64,000 bases of DNA from an uncultured Campylobacter sp. Its GTDB lineage: Bacteria > Campylobacterota > Campylobacteria > Campylobacterales > Campylobacteraceae. The DNA is taken from the NCBI RefSeq assembly GCF_938002845.1, contig NZ_CALKZP010000047.1, forward strand, positions 14,173 through 78,172, in the 5' to 3' direction. Of this stretch, positions 27,601 through 36,360 are shown in pieces. Made by a program: the position numbers and the translations under genes. The notes beneath the pieces were generated by a model, which was given only the letters and a program-made list of their open reading frames with translations, had not been told where the DNA came from and ran no database searches. Within the stretch, counting starts at the first letter, position 1. Each line of letters starts with the position of its first letter.

Positions 27601-29860
27601 AAGCTACAAAAATGGGCAAAACGCGCAGATCAGCGTAAAAAGCGAGCCAAATTCCAAAGTCATACTCTACGCGGTCGATCTTGGAATTTTAGATATCGTC
27701 TCACAAGAGGAACTTGATGCATTTAAGGCGTTTGACGTTAGCGCGTATTTTGCGTTGCGATACTTCGACATTTACGACGATCTTAGCGTGTATCAAACTA
27801 CTGCTAAAGAGCTAAGCTTCGGCGGCGACGGCATTATGGCAAAAGCTAAACGAAATTTAAGCCCGGTCGAAAACAAAAAGCAGAAAAAATTTATCAAAAT
27901 GCTGATCGCAAAAGCGGATGCAAACGGCGAGGCGAAATTTGAGCTTGCGATGCCGAAAAATTTCAACTCAACGATCCGACTAAGCGCCATGGCTATCGGA
28001 GAGACGGCTACGATTGGCTCGGCAAACGTCGAAGCCAAGGTCCGAGACGACGTGATCATAAAGCCCGCCGATCTAACCTACATGGTGCGCGGCGATGAAA
28101 TTTCCGTGCCGCTTACGCTCATCAATACGACTGATAAAGAACAAAAGGCGGTCTTGAAGATCAGCTCATCTCCTTCGGTTGCTATAAGCGGCGGTGAGGC
28201 AAATTTCACGCTCAAACCGCTTGAGGTCAAGCATACGAACTTCACCGCGAGCGCGCTTGATATTGCAGATGCAAATATTAAATTTGATCTTGACGCAAAT
28301 GGGCAGAAATTTAGCAACGATGTAGAATTTGACATAATCAGCCAGTTCCCGCGCTCAAAGATATTTCACGTAAGCTATGGCGATAAGCCGGTAACGCTCA
28401 AAATCGATCCGAGCTATAAAGAAATTTATACTCACATCAGCGCTACGCCTAATGCTTTTAGCCTAGCGGACGAGCTATATCTCTATCCTTACGGCTGCAC
28501 CGAGCAGCTTACTTCAAAGATGGTAGCGGTTGATTATGTCGCACGCAAAGACTCCAATAAAACCTTAACCAACCGCGTAAACGAGTATGCAAGTAGAATT
28601 TTATCTCGTCTCAAACCTAGCGGCAGTTTCGGCTACTGGAGTGCTCACGGCGTTACTAATTACTACGCTTCGATTTACGCAAGCGACGTTTTACTAGAGC
28701 TTGACGCGCGCTATAAATTCCTTAGCAATAAGCAAAGATCGCTGATATTTAGCGCCTTAAAATCAGACTACGAAGATCAAGCGACGCTTCGAATATACGC
28801 GGATTTCGTGCTAGATCAATACGGCAAGCTGGATGATGATGAGATAAATTTCATTTACGACAACGGCCTTTATGATAACTCGCCGATGGCTCGCATTGCT
28901 ATGGCTGCGATACTTAAAAAGCACAATATGACGACCGAGTTTAACTTCATGCGTGAAAAAATAAACCAAATGGATTATGATTACGCCGAAGACGGAGCGG
29001 GCTTGACCTTTGCCAGCGACATAAGAGACGCCGCCTTTAAGCTCTACGCATTCGGCAAGGTTGGCATCAAAGATGATAGCACGGCTCGCACGGTCGATGC
29101 GATCATTCGCGATCTAAAAAATATAAACAATACGCAGGAGCGAGCAAGCGTAATACGCGGATTCGATGCGTATTTTAAGGACGCGAAAAAAGATATTAGC
29201 TTTGCTTTGAAATACGACGGCGAGACGAAAAATTTTAATTCGCCGCTGGATACCAAGCTTGCGGTTAAAGACGGCTCGATAGAATTTACGCCGATGAGCG
29301 GCAACGGCGAGCTGTTTTTTACGGTGCTGGGATTTGGATATGAAAGCGCTGCGGTCAAACACAATCCGCTTAGCATAAATAGACCGTTTGATAACGACCG
29401 AGATAAGAAGGTTGAAATTTATCGCGAGTTTCTCGATGCTCGCGGCAACATAGTCGATCTAAACAAGCTTAAAGTAGGGCAGAAAATTTACTCTAAGATC
29501 AGCTGGCGAGCAAATTATTATCTTTATAATTTCGTAATCGATGAGGCTATGCCTAGCTGCTTTGAAGCGGTCAATGAGCGCCTGGGCTCGGCTGCGCAGA
29601 CTAGAGTCGAGGGCATGCAAGATAGCGTGGCACTAGAACACACGGAGTATCTGTATGACCGAGTGCTTCGCTTCCCAAAAAGCGGCTATTTCTATTATGA
29701 TCCGCGAGACGGAGAGAATAGCAGCGGCGTCATCTATACTCCGATAAACGTGATTATGGCTGGCTCGTGCGCGCTTCCTGCGATCTCTATCGAGGATATG
29801 CAATACGAGCAGGTAAATAACTACGATCTGCAAACGCTTAAATTTAAAGTCGCTCGCTAA
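24695..29860 (+). CDS. Bacterial alpha-2-macroglobulin with thioester motif
   Basis: 1721-residue secreted protein of the bacterial alpha-2-macroglobulin family (YfhM-like), thought to trap foreign proteases in the periplasm while PbpC repairs damaged peptidoglycan. Signal peptide about residues 1-20 (KLLSAALFCALASFAAG); no lipobox, so unlike E. coli YfhM it is not an obvious lipoprotein. Repeated macroglobulin-like beta domains fill the first ~1100 residues, an acidic DEDEEDGESDD patch lies near residue 255, and the thioester motif YGCTEQ is at about residue 1267 followed by the helical thioester domain. ATG 24695 is chosen for its AAAGGA site. Ends at a hairpin terminator. Confidence 0.93.
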   Translation: MKTKLLSAALFCALASFAAGVEIKYASGAYEISGVDGSGFSVTQKQILKCTPKITGTYESVSESSIRLYPKPMLSAGVNYSCEARGVRFEFETEPFSTEHIAILRPGLVAIKFNDAVSKDVLQQATRIYRAQNLAQNDISYELSSHDDRNFLFSFDPKAQNVVLQIESLTSKAGAKLQNPVELRTDEEPFNDSINASNLSGVQIRPAALKDGSLAARVCFPNYMDELSAKYVRIAGVSKFSLTQPRYYYYDEDEEDGESDDPSCYYYADIVSDEFMPNKSYEIRLLKGFGDSSYILRDEIKQSVKMGDRLPFVAFSDEKNFIPKSASLAFKSSNVNEVKISIAKVPEQNFRYFLNFESNEDSVGGLASEIAVKSFDIGGAKNAVAEHKIAMDFKGYEDGIYKITAFYKVGEKMQEISRVAYLSDITAQVVLLERGALIYTSRLSNGEELSRAKVKIYSDKNELIVEDKTDGDGILRLENMEILAKNPRSIEISKGDEHAFVLFNNAVASVEKTITAKRPFVYLASELISPNERLLGTIVMKNRDFSSLKNTPIKFKIYDPSGTAVITRAQNTDEFGSVKIDELMGEKSGTYRLDLIYEDKIIASKNFSVENFVPNRIKNEILTAKDEYGADEIITLKLSSNYLAGAPAGDLKGSLEANAYEKELKIKGYEGFSFLNDRLKKKGATQLRRAEFTLSPAGKKELALSPAAADLNVSNAINILLNFSVTEEGKNVSAYRNLSYLPYDRIVGIRASKDFISSGDSVKFGFALLDSKTKTDVKGKIDVEIYRDDFTYVYDGNRYVEQESFNLVSAVSTDAREFEYKFQNGGNYLIVANDYSSGASAGVRVDVSGWGYYGRVNAKDVQSAKIKLASDKVKAGDKIKGVINSPVESGVLNISLVGEQVYDYKILSIKGGSAEFELSVPENFVGGHINAVIARAATPAAMPLRAYANVPMALDAGSHKANVQILAEKSYKNGQNAQISVKSEPNSKVILYAVDLGILDIVSQEELDAFKAFDVSAYFALRYFDIYDDLSVYQTTAKELSFGGDGIMAKAKRNLSPVENKKQKKFIKMLIAKADANGEAKFELAMPKNFNSTIRLSAMAIGETATIGSANVEAKVRDDVIIKPADLTYMVRGDEISVPLTLINTTDKEQKAVLKISSSPSVAISGGEANFTLKPLEVKHTNFTASALDIADANIKFDLDANGQKFSNDVEFDIISQFPRSKIFHVSYGDKPVTLKIDPSYKEIYTHISATPNAFSLADELYLYPYGCTEQLTSKMVAVDYVARKDSNKTLTNRVNEYASRILSRLKPSGSFGYWSAHGVTNYYASIYASDVLLELDARYKFLSNKQRSLIFSALKSDYEDQATLRIYADFVLDQYGKLDDDEINFIYDNGLYDNSPMARIAMAAILKKHNMTTEFNFMREKINQMDYDYAEDGAGLTFASDIRDAAFKLYAFGKVGIKDDSTARTVDAIIRDLKNINNTQERASVIRGFDAYFKDAKKDISFALKYDGETKNFNSPLDTKLAVKDGSIEFTPMSGNGELFFTVLGFGYESAAVKHNPLSINRPFDNDRDKKVEIYREFLDARGNIVDLNKLKVGQKIYSKISWRANYYLYNFVIDEAMPSCFEAVNERLGSAAQTRVEGMQDSVALEHTEYLYDRVLRFPKSGYFYYDPRDGENSSGVIYTPINVIMAGSCALPAISIEDMQYEQVNNYDLQTLKFKVAR

Positions 29861-29878
29861 GGGCTTAGCGATTTTAAG

Positions 29879-29928
29879 GCTCGGCGCGGATTTTGCATTA
29901 ATTGCGATTTTCGCGCCGAGCTCTTTTA
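29879..29928 (+). terminator. Terminator after alpha-2-macroglobulin
   Basis: Perfect 10-bp GC-rich stem GCTCGGCGCG / CGCGCCGAGC (29879-29888 with 29912-29921), 23-nt loop, followed by TCTTTT. Confidence 0.7.
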
Positions 29929-30064
29929 TGCTCGACAGATATTTGTAAACGAACGCCTGATAAAATTTTAAAATTTCAATTCCGCTCGCCTGCCGAATTT
30001 CAAAATTTTATATCAACGCCCATATTTTATAGCTTTTTACTATCTATTTATAACGTTATTCTAT

Positions 30065-30093
30065 TTGACTTACCTTTAAATTCGAGTTATCAT
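30065..30093 (+). promoter_or_regulatory. Sigma-70 promoter of the flavoprotein gene
   Basis: -35 TTGACT at 30065-30070, exactly 17 bp, -10 TATCAT at 30088-30093. The surrounding 11-mer TATTTGACTTA is shared with the mfrA promoter. Ribosome site AAAGGAG precedes the ATG at 30132. Confidence 0.7.
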
Positions 30094-30131
30094 TTCTTTT
30101 AAATATACACTTTTAATTAAAGGAGTTGCAA

Positions 30132-31682
30132 ATGCAAGACGTATCAAGACGTAGTTTTTTAAAGATTGGCGCAGTGGGTGCGGGGGCACTTGCGCTGGGA
30201 GCTAGTAGCGCGTGCGCGGCACAAAACGCCAAGGATGTCAAATTTGACGAGGAATACGACATCGTCATCATCGGCACCGGTTTTGCGGGACTTGCCGCGG
30301 CGATTAAAGCCAGCGGACGCGGTAAAAAGGTGCTAGTGCTCGAAAAGATGGGTCGCGCGGGCGGAAATTCCGTCATCAACGGCGGAAATATGGCTGCTCC
30401 GATGAATAAATTTCAAGTAGCGCAGGGCATCAAAGATAGTAAGGAGCTTTTTATCGCCGATGCCGTAAAAGACGGGTTAGGGCTTAACCACACCGATCTT
30501 TTAGGCGTGATGTTTGATCGCAGCAACGATGCGGTGGATCTTTTGGTAGGCTGCGGAGCGGAGTTTAGCGATAAGTTGATCTTTGAAAGCGGCCACAGCG
30601 TCGCAAGAAGCTTGCAATCAACCAACGGCTCGGGCTCTGGCTACATCCAGCCGATGATGAACAAGCTTCAAAACGATTCCAATGTCACGATCAAGACCCG
30701 CACGAAATTTGACGATTTTATCGTAGACGATAGCGGCCGCGTCGTGGGCGTAGAAGCGCGCGAGGAGTATAAATTTGATCCAAAGCTCTTTAGCGACGAT
30801 TTGGAAAATAAAAGCGGCGAGAAAAAGAGTTACAAAGCCAAAGACGGCGTTTTGCTAGCCTCGGGCGGATACGGGCGCGATCTATGGTACCGCCAGATCC
30901 AAGATCCGCGTGTAGTACCTACGATAGACAGTACCAACCATCCGGGAAGCTCGGCAGGAGCGATGCTTGCGGCAAATAGAATCGGCGCTTTTACCCTTCT
31001 AACATCGTGGATTCAGTTCCTTCCATATTGCTCGCCCGACGAAAAGGGCTTCGGCGCTGCAGTAAATTTCACCAACCACTGCTGCAACACCTACGGTCTA
31101 ACCGTCGATCCAAAGACCGGCAAACGCTTTATGGACGAGCACGCAGGGCGCAAGATCAAGGCGGACGCCTGCTTTAAGGTTATCGGCGAGAGCGAGAAAA
31201 ACGACAACTATCCGGTAAACGTCTGCGACTCTCAAGCCGTCGCCGCGCGTAATCCGGTCTATACATCAAGGCCTTTAGAAGCGGGCGTCGTGAAGAAATT
31301 TGACACGCTAGAGGAGCTTGCGAAGGCTTACAACCTGCCGCTGGAGCCGTTTTTAAAGACCGTCGCGGATTATAACTCTTACGTCAAAGCCGGTAAAGAT
31401 CCGGAATTTGGCAAGGTTGTCGATAAGCTGGACGGCATCGACGTTTCCAAGCCGCCGTTTTACGCAAGCCGCACGATGCCGAAGGTGCACCACACGATGG
31501 GCGGACTTGAGATCAACACCAAAGCTCAAGTCATCTCAAGCCTTAATCACGAGCCGATCCCAGGGCTTTGGGCTGCGGGCGAGGTAACCGGCGGCGTGCA
31601 CGGCGCGAGCAGGCTCGGAACCTACGCGATCCTTGATTGTATGGTTTTTGGAATGATCGCTGGCGAAACAATCGGGGCTTAA
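30132..31682 (+). CDS. Tat-exported flavocytochrome c-type fumarate reductase flavoprotein
   Basis: 516-residue periplasmic FAD protein. Twin-arginine signal SRRSFLKIG, then Rossmann motif VIIGTGFAGLAAA. The catalytic cap and active site resemble FccA/UrdA-type reductases: RFMDEHAGRKIKA (the arginine acting as proton donor in the family), VHHTMGGLEI and GGVHGASRLG. There is no CxxCH haem motif and no cytochrome gene beside it, so electrons must come from a partner encoded elsewhere. Substrate could be fumarate or a related enoate such as urocanate or methacrylate; sequence alone does not decide. ATG 30132 is chosen for its AAAGGAG site. Confidence 0.88.
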   Translation: MQDVSRRSFLKIGAVGAGALALGASSACAAQNAKDVKFDEEYDIVIIGTGFAGLAAAIKASGRGKKVLVLEKMGRAGGNSVINGGNMAAPMNKFQVAQGIKDSKELFIADAVKDGLGLNHTDLLGVMFDRSNDAVDLLVGCGAEFSDKLIFESGHSVARSLQSTNGSGSGYIQPMMNKLQNDSNVTIKTRTKFDDFIVDDSGRVVGVEAREEYKFDPKLFSDDLENKSGEKKSYKAKDGVLLASGGYGRDLWYRQIQDPRVVPTIDSTNHPGSSAGAMLAANRIGAFTLLTSWIQFLPYCSPDEKGFGAAVNFTNHCCNTYGLTVDPKTGKRFMDEHAGRKIKADACFKVIGESEKNDNYPVNVCDSQAVAARNPVYTSRPLEAGVVKKFDTLEELAKAYNLPLEPFLKTVADYNSYVKAGKDPEFGKVVDKLDGIDVSKPPFYASRTMPKVHHTMGGLEINTKAQVISSLNHEPIPGLWAAGEVTGGVHGASRLGTYAILDCMVFGMIAGETIGA

Positions 31683-32232
31683 ATTTAACGCCCGCGAAAT
31701 TTCGGCACGAAGTAGCCATACATGCTTTGCGCCGAAACGCTTGATGTACGAAGGACTCACGCGAAGTAGGACACATCACAATCCGTAAATCCTACGTAGA
31801 GCGGCGGCAGGGTCTGTCGCGGTTTACAAGGCTAGGTACGTGAAGCAGTAAAATGCGTACAGCATAAAAGGCTTTGTTGCCCAAGTCGTAACGCCTAAGG
31901 ACGAGAGTGCGTTCGCCGCCCGCGGCGGCGCGACGGTAAAATTTCAAATCATAAAATTTTAAAATTTCATAACGCGGGAGTTTTAAATTTTGTAGCGCCA
32001 AAACTCTGCGGCGTCGCCCGAGTCTGCGCTGCGTAAGCCCTGTTTTGTGCGTATCGCGCACACTAGGTAAAAGCTAAATTTAAACGCCGCTTTTATGACG
32101 CCGTAGCGGCATGAGTGCACGATCAAATTTTAAAATTTCATGCGCATTTTGCGTAAAATTTCATCTATTTAACAATCAACGACGCTAAATTTCGCTAAAA
32201 TTCGTCACATAAAGTACGCTTGGGGGGCGGGC
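31683..32232. other. 550-bp gap, no gene recognised
   Basis: TTTCGGC and GCCGAAA about 24 nt apart at 31699-31738 can pair as a long-loop hairpin just after the flavoprotein stop. The remainder holds CCCGCGGCGGCG-type GC stretches and several AAATTTTAAAATTTCA words (31940-32180). No tRNA-like fold or protein family seen. Confidence 0.4.
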
Positions 32233-32994
32233 ATGATAGCGATCTATTTTAGCGCCACGGGCAACACGAAGCACTGCGTGGATAGGCTCATCGCTCATCT
32301 TGGCGGCGTTTGCGTCTCGATCGAGAGCAAGGCTTGCAATGAGCTTTTAAAGCACCACAATGACGTTATCTTGGCATATCCCGTCTATTTTAGCGACCTG
32401 CCGCGTATCGTGCGCGACTTCCTCTACCGAAACGGCGCGAGCTTTAGCGGCAAAAACGTATTCATCCTCGCTACGATGGAGATCTTCAGCGGCGACGGGG
32501 CAGGGTGCGCGGCTAGAATTTTAAAACAATTCGGCGCAAACATAACGGGCGGCGCTCATATCAAAATGCCCGCGTTCATCCTCGACGTGGCGATTTTTGG
32601 CTACTCGCAAGCGAAAAACGAGCGCATAATCAAAGAGGCGGACGCTAAAGTCAGACGCGTTGTGGAGGCGCTTAGCGCAGGCCGTCCGCCGCAAGAGGGG
32701 CTGAGCGCGCTTTGTCGTATCGCAGGGTTTTTAGGACAGCGGCTTTGGATGAAAATTTGGGACAAAAGCCCCTTTGCTAAGCGCAAGCCGAGCCTCGATC
32801 CATCGCGATGCAGCGGCTGCGGGGCTTGCGTCAAGCCCTGCCCGATGCGTAACATAAAGCTCGCTTGCAAAAAGGCGCAATTCGGCGATGAGTGCACGCT
32901 TTGCTACAGGTGCGTAAATATATGCGAGCACAAGGCGATTACGATCCTAGGCAGGGCGAAAAATTTAGAAAAGTCCATTGCCGCAGACTTGTGA
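32233..32994 (+). CDS. Flavodoxin/bis-[4Fe-4S] ferredoxin fusion (EFR1 type)
   Basis: 253 residues. Residues 1-150 are a flavodoxin-like domain with the FMN phosphate loop FSATGNT at the N-terminus and AYPVYFSDLP. The C-terminus carries two [4Fe-4S] motifs: CSGCGACVKPCP and CTLCYRCVNICEH. Such proteins shuttle electrons between flavin and iron-sulfur partners in anaerobes; no partner is obvious nearby. The ATG at 32233 follows a G-rich stretch rather than a clean AAGGA site, so the start is less certain than the product. Confidence 0.88.
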   Translation: MIAIYFSATGNTKHCVDRLIAHLGGVCVSIESKACNELLKHHNDVILAYPVYFSDLPRIVRDFLYRNGASFSGKNVFILATMEIFSGDGAGCAARILKQFGANITGGAHIKMPAFILDVAIFGYSQAKNERIIKEADAKVRRVVEALSAGRPPQEGLSALCRIAGFLGQRLWMKIWDKSPFAKRKPSLDPSRCSGCGACVKPCPMRNIKLACKKAQFGDECTLCYRCVNICEHKAITILGRAKNLEKSIAADL

Positions 32995-32999
32995 GGACG

Positions 33000-33357
33000 A
33001 GCTCATACCATGCAAGCTAGCAATCAAATGCGTAAAAACGGGCGAGGAAATTTTACTTTTTGATAGCACTGCGCACGGCTAAAGCGCGATGTCTTACAAC
33101 GAATATGGCGCAGGAAAAGTAACTCGTCGCGAGCTAGTGAAATTTAACCTACCGCTGTGCAAGATCCGCGTAAAATTTGGCTATAGCACCCACTACGACT
33201 ACGAGACCGACGAGCGCGGTAGTAGGGTCATACTAATAAACGGCGGGGCTGCCTCGCGTAACAGGAGGTTAAGGCAAACGGCTTTGATTATATCGCCGTA
33301 AGCTACGAGGACGAAGCAGGCAAAAATACAAAATTTCGCTTATGTAGGCGGCCTTAA
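33000..33357 (+). pseudogene. Decayed gene of unknown family
   Basis: A protein-like frame runs ELIPCKLAIKCVKTGEEILL then FDSTAHG, meets TAA at about 33080, and continues in the same frame as SAMSYNEYGAGKVTRRELVKF, KIRVKFGYSTHYDYETDERG and VILINGG. Near 33270 a one-base loss shifts it; the other frame resumes with EVKANGFDYIAVSYEDEAGK and ends at 33357. No obvious start lies after the upstream gene. One in-frame stop plus one frameshift suggests a broken gene rather than an error. I do not recognise the family. Confidence 0.5.
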
Positions 33358-33861
33358 ATCTCAGTCCGTCTTTTTTTTGCTCCGTATTTAAATTTTTACT
33401 CGGTCGCTAGATACTCCTAAATTTAAATTCTCTAGAGCCGAATGTGGCGTCTTAGAATTTTAGCAAAGGTTTATTCTGTAATACTGCGCCGTGAAATTTC
33501 AGCGAAGGCTTATTTTGCCGCATACCTCAAAATTCTTAAATTACCCGCGCCGGCCCACTTAAGCTCTAAAGCGCTTGCCTTATCACTTCGCCCAAGGATA
33601 AAATGCTGCGCCTTGCCTTATTAATTCGCCGCGGAATTTCGCGGTAAAACTAAATTTTAAAATTTGGCCCATTTAAATTTAAAAGCGCACGACTATCGCA
33701 AAAATCATCCGATATTATTGGCGACGCCGGCCTAATTTTAAAATTACACCATCGCCCCTATATACGGCTATAGTCGTTAAATTTTAAGCAACAATAGGCG
33801 ATAAAATTTTAAGAATTTCGCCGCCCAGCATTTCTTTACGCCACCAAGCCCACAAAACTGC
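33358..33861. repeat. 504-bp gap with AAATTT palindromes
   Basis: TAAATTTTAAAATTTGG at about 33652, TTAAATTTTAAGCAAC at 33778 and AAAATTTTAAGAATTTC at 33804 are the clearest repeats. No gene seen; both flanking genes end here (convergent). Confidence 0.45.
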
Positions 33862-35583
33862 CTAAACCTTCTTAAACTCCACGCTAAATTTGCTTCCGCG
33901 TCCTACTTCGCTACGCAGCGAAATCTGCGCATTATGGATCTTTGCGATTTGCGAGGCGATGGCTAGCCCGAGCCCCGCGCCACTATTTTGCTCGCGATTT
34001 CTGGAACGCTCGATTTGATAGAGCTTGTCCCAAATTTTATTTTGCAAAGCAGGCTCTATGCCCTCTCCATCGTCGCTTATGCTAAGTTCGCACGCGTCTG
34101 CACTGACGCAAAGCTCTAAAACGACGCTGCTGCGCGTAAATTTTAAAGCATTGCTTAAAAGATTGTTAATCAGCCTGATCAAAAGCAGCTCATCGCCGTT
34201 TACGCGCACGCCCTTAGCTATCTGCGAGCTAAAACTTAGCCCTTTTTGTGCGCACAAAAGTTGAAAGTCTTGCGCGCACTCGCTTGCGATCTTACTTAAG
34301 CTTGCGGGTACCAAACACACGCCGCGCTGCAAGCGGGCAAGCTCTAAAATCTGCTCTATTAGCGCCGAAATTTTACGCGCTTGATTGTTGATGACGACGA
34401 GACTCTCCTTTGCCTCGCTCGCGTCTTGCTCGTAGGCTAGGGCGTAGTCGCTTTGAGCCAGTATGACGGCAGCGGGCGTACGCAGCTCATGCGAAAGGTC
34501 GGCGCTTAGCTGCCGCTCGCGCTCAAACGCGCTTTGCAGCGATGCTAGCATTTCATTAAACGTAGCTGCGAGCGCGCTTAGCTCATCCTTGCCTCGCGGT
34601 AGTTCTATTCGCCGCGTAAAATCGCCGCTAGCTCCGATCTCGCTAGCTGTACACGACATAGTGCGCACGGGCTTAAACGCTCTTTTTATGATCGCGTAGC
34701 CGCCGTAGATGACTAGCACTACAAATAGCGGCGATAGGATAAGAGCTATCAGCATCACGCGCTTCATCGCAAGCTCAAACTCGCTAACTGCGATGACGCC
34801 GCGTATCCATGCACTGCGCCCTTTGATCTGCGCGTCGTAATAGAAAAACTCGTCGTCATCAAGCTCCACCTCGCGCGCGCCTTGAGGCGAAAGCGGCGAC
34901 GCAGGATCGAAGCCTTTAGGCACAAACCCTGCGATCACGCCGCCTTTCCCGTCATGCTCGTAGAAAAATACACCGTCATCAAAGCTGTTAAATTTTCCCT
35001 CGCGCGCGGCTTTTTGCACTAGACGGGCAAGCTTTTTTTGGCTGACGGAGCTTCCTGATACTTCGTCTAAAATATATCCGCAAATGCCGATAATAGCGCC
35101 TGCAAGTGCCAAAATAAATACGCTGTAATAAAGCGTCACACGCAGGCTGATAGGTAGCGCGCGTGAGCTAAAATTCTCCTTAGCGGTTGTAAATACTCTA
35201 GATAAAACTTGAGCAAAATTTTGTATTGTGATTTTAGACGCGAAATTTTGTTCTTGACTTTGCGCGAGGACGCTATTAGAATTTTGCGCTAGATCAGGCG
35301 TTGCGCTTGTAACAGAAAAATTTGGCGCGGAATTTGATGCCGGATTTTGCGTGGAATTCCGTTTAAAATTTGACGCCTGGCTTTGAGTAGAATTTAGCGT
35401 CTGGTTTAACTCGATATTTTGCGTGGGATTTTTCTTGCGGCTTTTCTTTAAACACGCAAAATTATGCGTAAAATTCTGTTTAAAATTTCGCACGAATTTT
35501 AATATGAAAAGCGCCGTAGTGACAAAAATCTGCTTCGCAATCGCCGAAATTTTGATACAAATCTTGCTATTTTGCCACGACAT
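33862..35583 (-). CDS. Sensor histidine kinase with low-complexity N-terminal insertion
   Basis: 573 residues from the ATG overlapping the response-regulator stop. Two membrane helices (LYYSVFILALAGAIIGICGYI and LIALILSPLFVVLVIYGGYAI) flank a periplasmic sensor; then HAMP-like region, HisKA with LSHELRTPAAV, N-box LINNLLSNALKF, G1 SDDGEGIE and G2 GAGLGLAIA. About residues 55-120 are Asn/Gln/Ser-rich (PTQNIELNQTLNSTQSQ, KRNSTQNPASNSAPNF) before the first helix, in the same style as the insertions in PbpC and HydD. The true start could be further downstream, making the extension untranslated. Signal unknown; PmrB-like by context. Confidence 0.88.
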   Translation of the reverse strand: MSWQNSKICIKISAIAKQIFVTTALFILKFVRNFKQNFTHNFACLKKSRKKNPTQNIELNQTLNSTQSQASNFKRNSTQNPASNSAPNFSVTSATPDLAQNSNSVLAQSQEQNFASKITIQNFAQVLSRVFTTAKENFSSRALPISLRVTLYYSVFILALAGAIIGICGYILDEVSGSSVSQKKLARLVQKAAREGKFNSFDDGVFFYEHDGKGGVIAGFVPKGFDPASPLSPQGAREVELDDDEFFYYDAQIKGRSAWIRGVIAVSEFELAMKRVMLIALILSPLFVVLVIYGGYAIIKRAFKPVRTMSCTASEIGASGDFTRRIELPRGKDELSALAATFNEMLASLQSAFERERQLSADLSHELRTPAAVILAQSDYALAYEQDASEAKESLVVINNQARKISALIEQILELARLQRGVCLVPASLSKIASECAQDFQLLCAQKGLSFSSQIAKGVRVNGDELLLIRLINNLLSNALKFTRSSVVLELCVSADACELSISDDGEGIEPALQNKIWDKLYQIERSRNREQNSGAGLGLAIASQIAKIHNAQISLRSEVGRGSKFSVEFKKV

Positions 35584-36229
35584 AGCCAAGCCCTCGCTTC
35601 GTTTCTATTATATCGCCGTGCTCGCCTAGCTTTTTGCGGATATTTTTGATTAAAACATCGATAACATTTGAGCTTGCTTCGCCGCTAAAATCCCAAATGC
35701 TCTCGCCGATTTGTTCGCGGCTTAAAATCGCACCGCGATTTAGCATCAAAAGCTCTAAAATTCTATATTCCTTACCCGTTAGCTCCACTACCTCACCCGC
35801 GCAGACGACCGATTTTTTGCTTAGATTTAGGCACACTTGCCTTATGATAATTTCGTTATCCGCAGTAGCGTTTTTGCGCCTGATAATTGCGCGAAGCCGC
35901 GCCAAAAGCTCACGAAAATCAAAGGGCTTAACCATATAATCGTCTGCGCCCAGATCAAGCCCTGCGATGATATCTTCTTTGGCGTCCCGCGCAGTTAAAA
36001 ATAAAACCGGCGTGCCCAGTCCGCGTGCCCGCGCCGCCTTCAAAAACTCAAAGCCGTCCATCACGGGCATCATCGCATCAAGCACGATAGCGTCATATTT
36101 CGCGACATCCAAAAACTCTAGCGCTTCCTTGCCGCAAAAGGCGCAATCTACGCTGTAGCCGTCCTTTTTCAGACATTTTGCGATGATTTGATTTAGATCT
36201 TTTTCATCCTCGACAAGTAAAATTCTCAA
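35567..36229 (-). CDS. OmpR-family response regulator
   Basis: 220 residues. Receiver domain with acidic pocket VEDE, phospho-acceptor Asp in IVLDAMMPVMDG and conserved Lys in YMVKPFDF; C-terminal winged helix with ELTGKEYRILELLM and NVIDVLIKNIRKKL. Overlaps the kinase gene by 17 nt, so the pair is cotranslated. Neighbouring divergent phosphoethanolamine transferase and PepSY genes suggest control of envelope modification, in the manner of PmrA; this is inference. Confidence 0.95.
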   Translation of the reverse strand: MRILLVEDEKDLNQIIAKCLKKDGYSVDCAFCGKEALEFLDVAKYDAIVLDAMMPVMDGFEFLKAARARGLGTPVLFLTARDAKEDIIAGLDLGADDYMVKPFDFRELLARLRAIIRRKNATADNEIIIRQVCLNLSKKSVVCAGEVVELTGKEYRILELLMLNRGAILSREQIGESIWDFSGEASSNVIDVLIKNIRKKLGEHGDIIETKRGLGYVVAK

Positions 36230-36360
36230 AGTGCTCCTTTAAAATTTTGCTAATTCTAATCCGCCATTTTAGCCAAAAACGTATAAATTTTGCGGCGCCT
36301 TGGATGTGTAAACCTGCTCGCTTTATGCACCACTAAATTTCAGTAGCGTTGGGAGCTGCG

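Noticed and set aside
31792..32061. Minus-strand open frame after the flavoprotein gene
   Set aside because: Arg-rich low-information translation, no ribosome site and no family.
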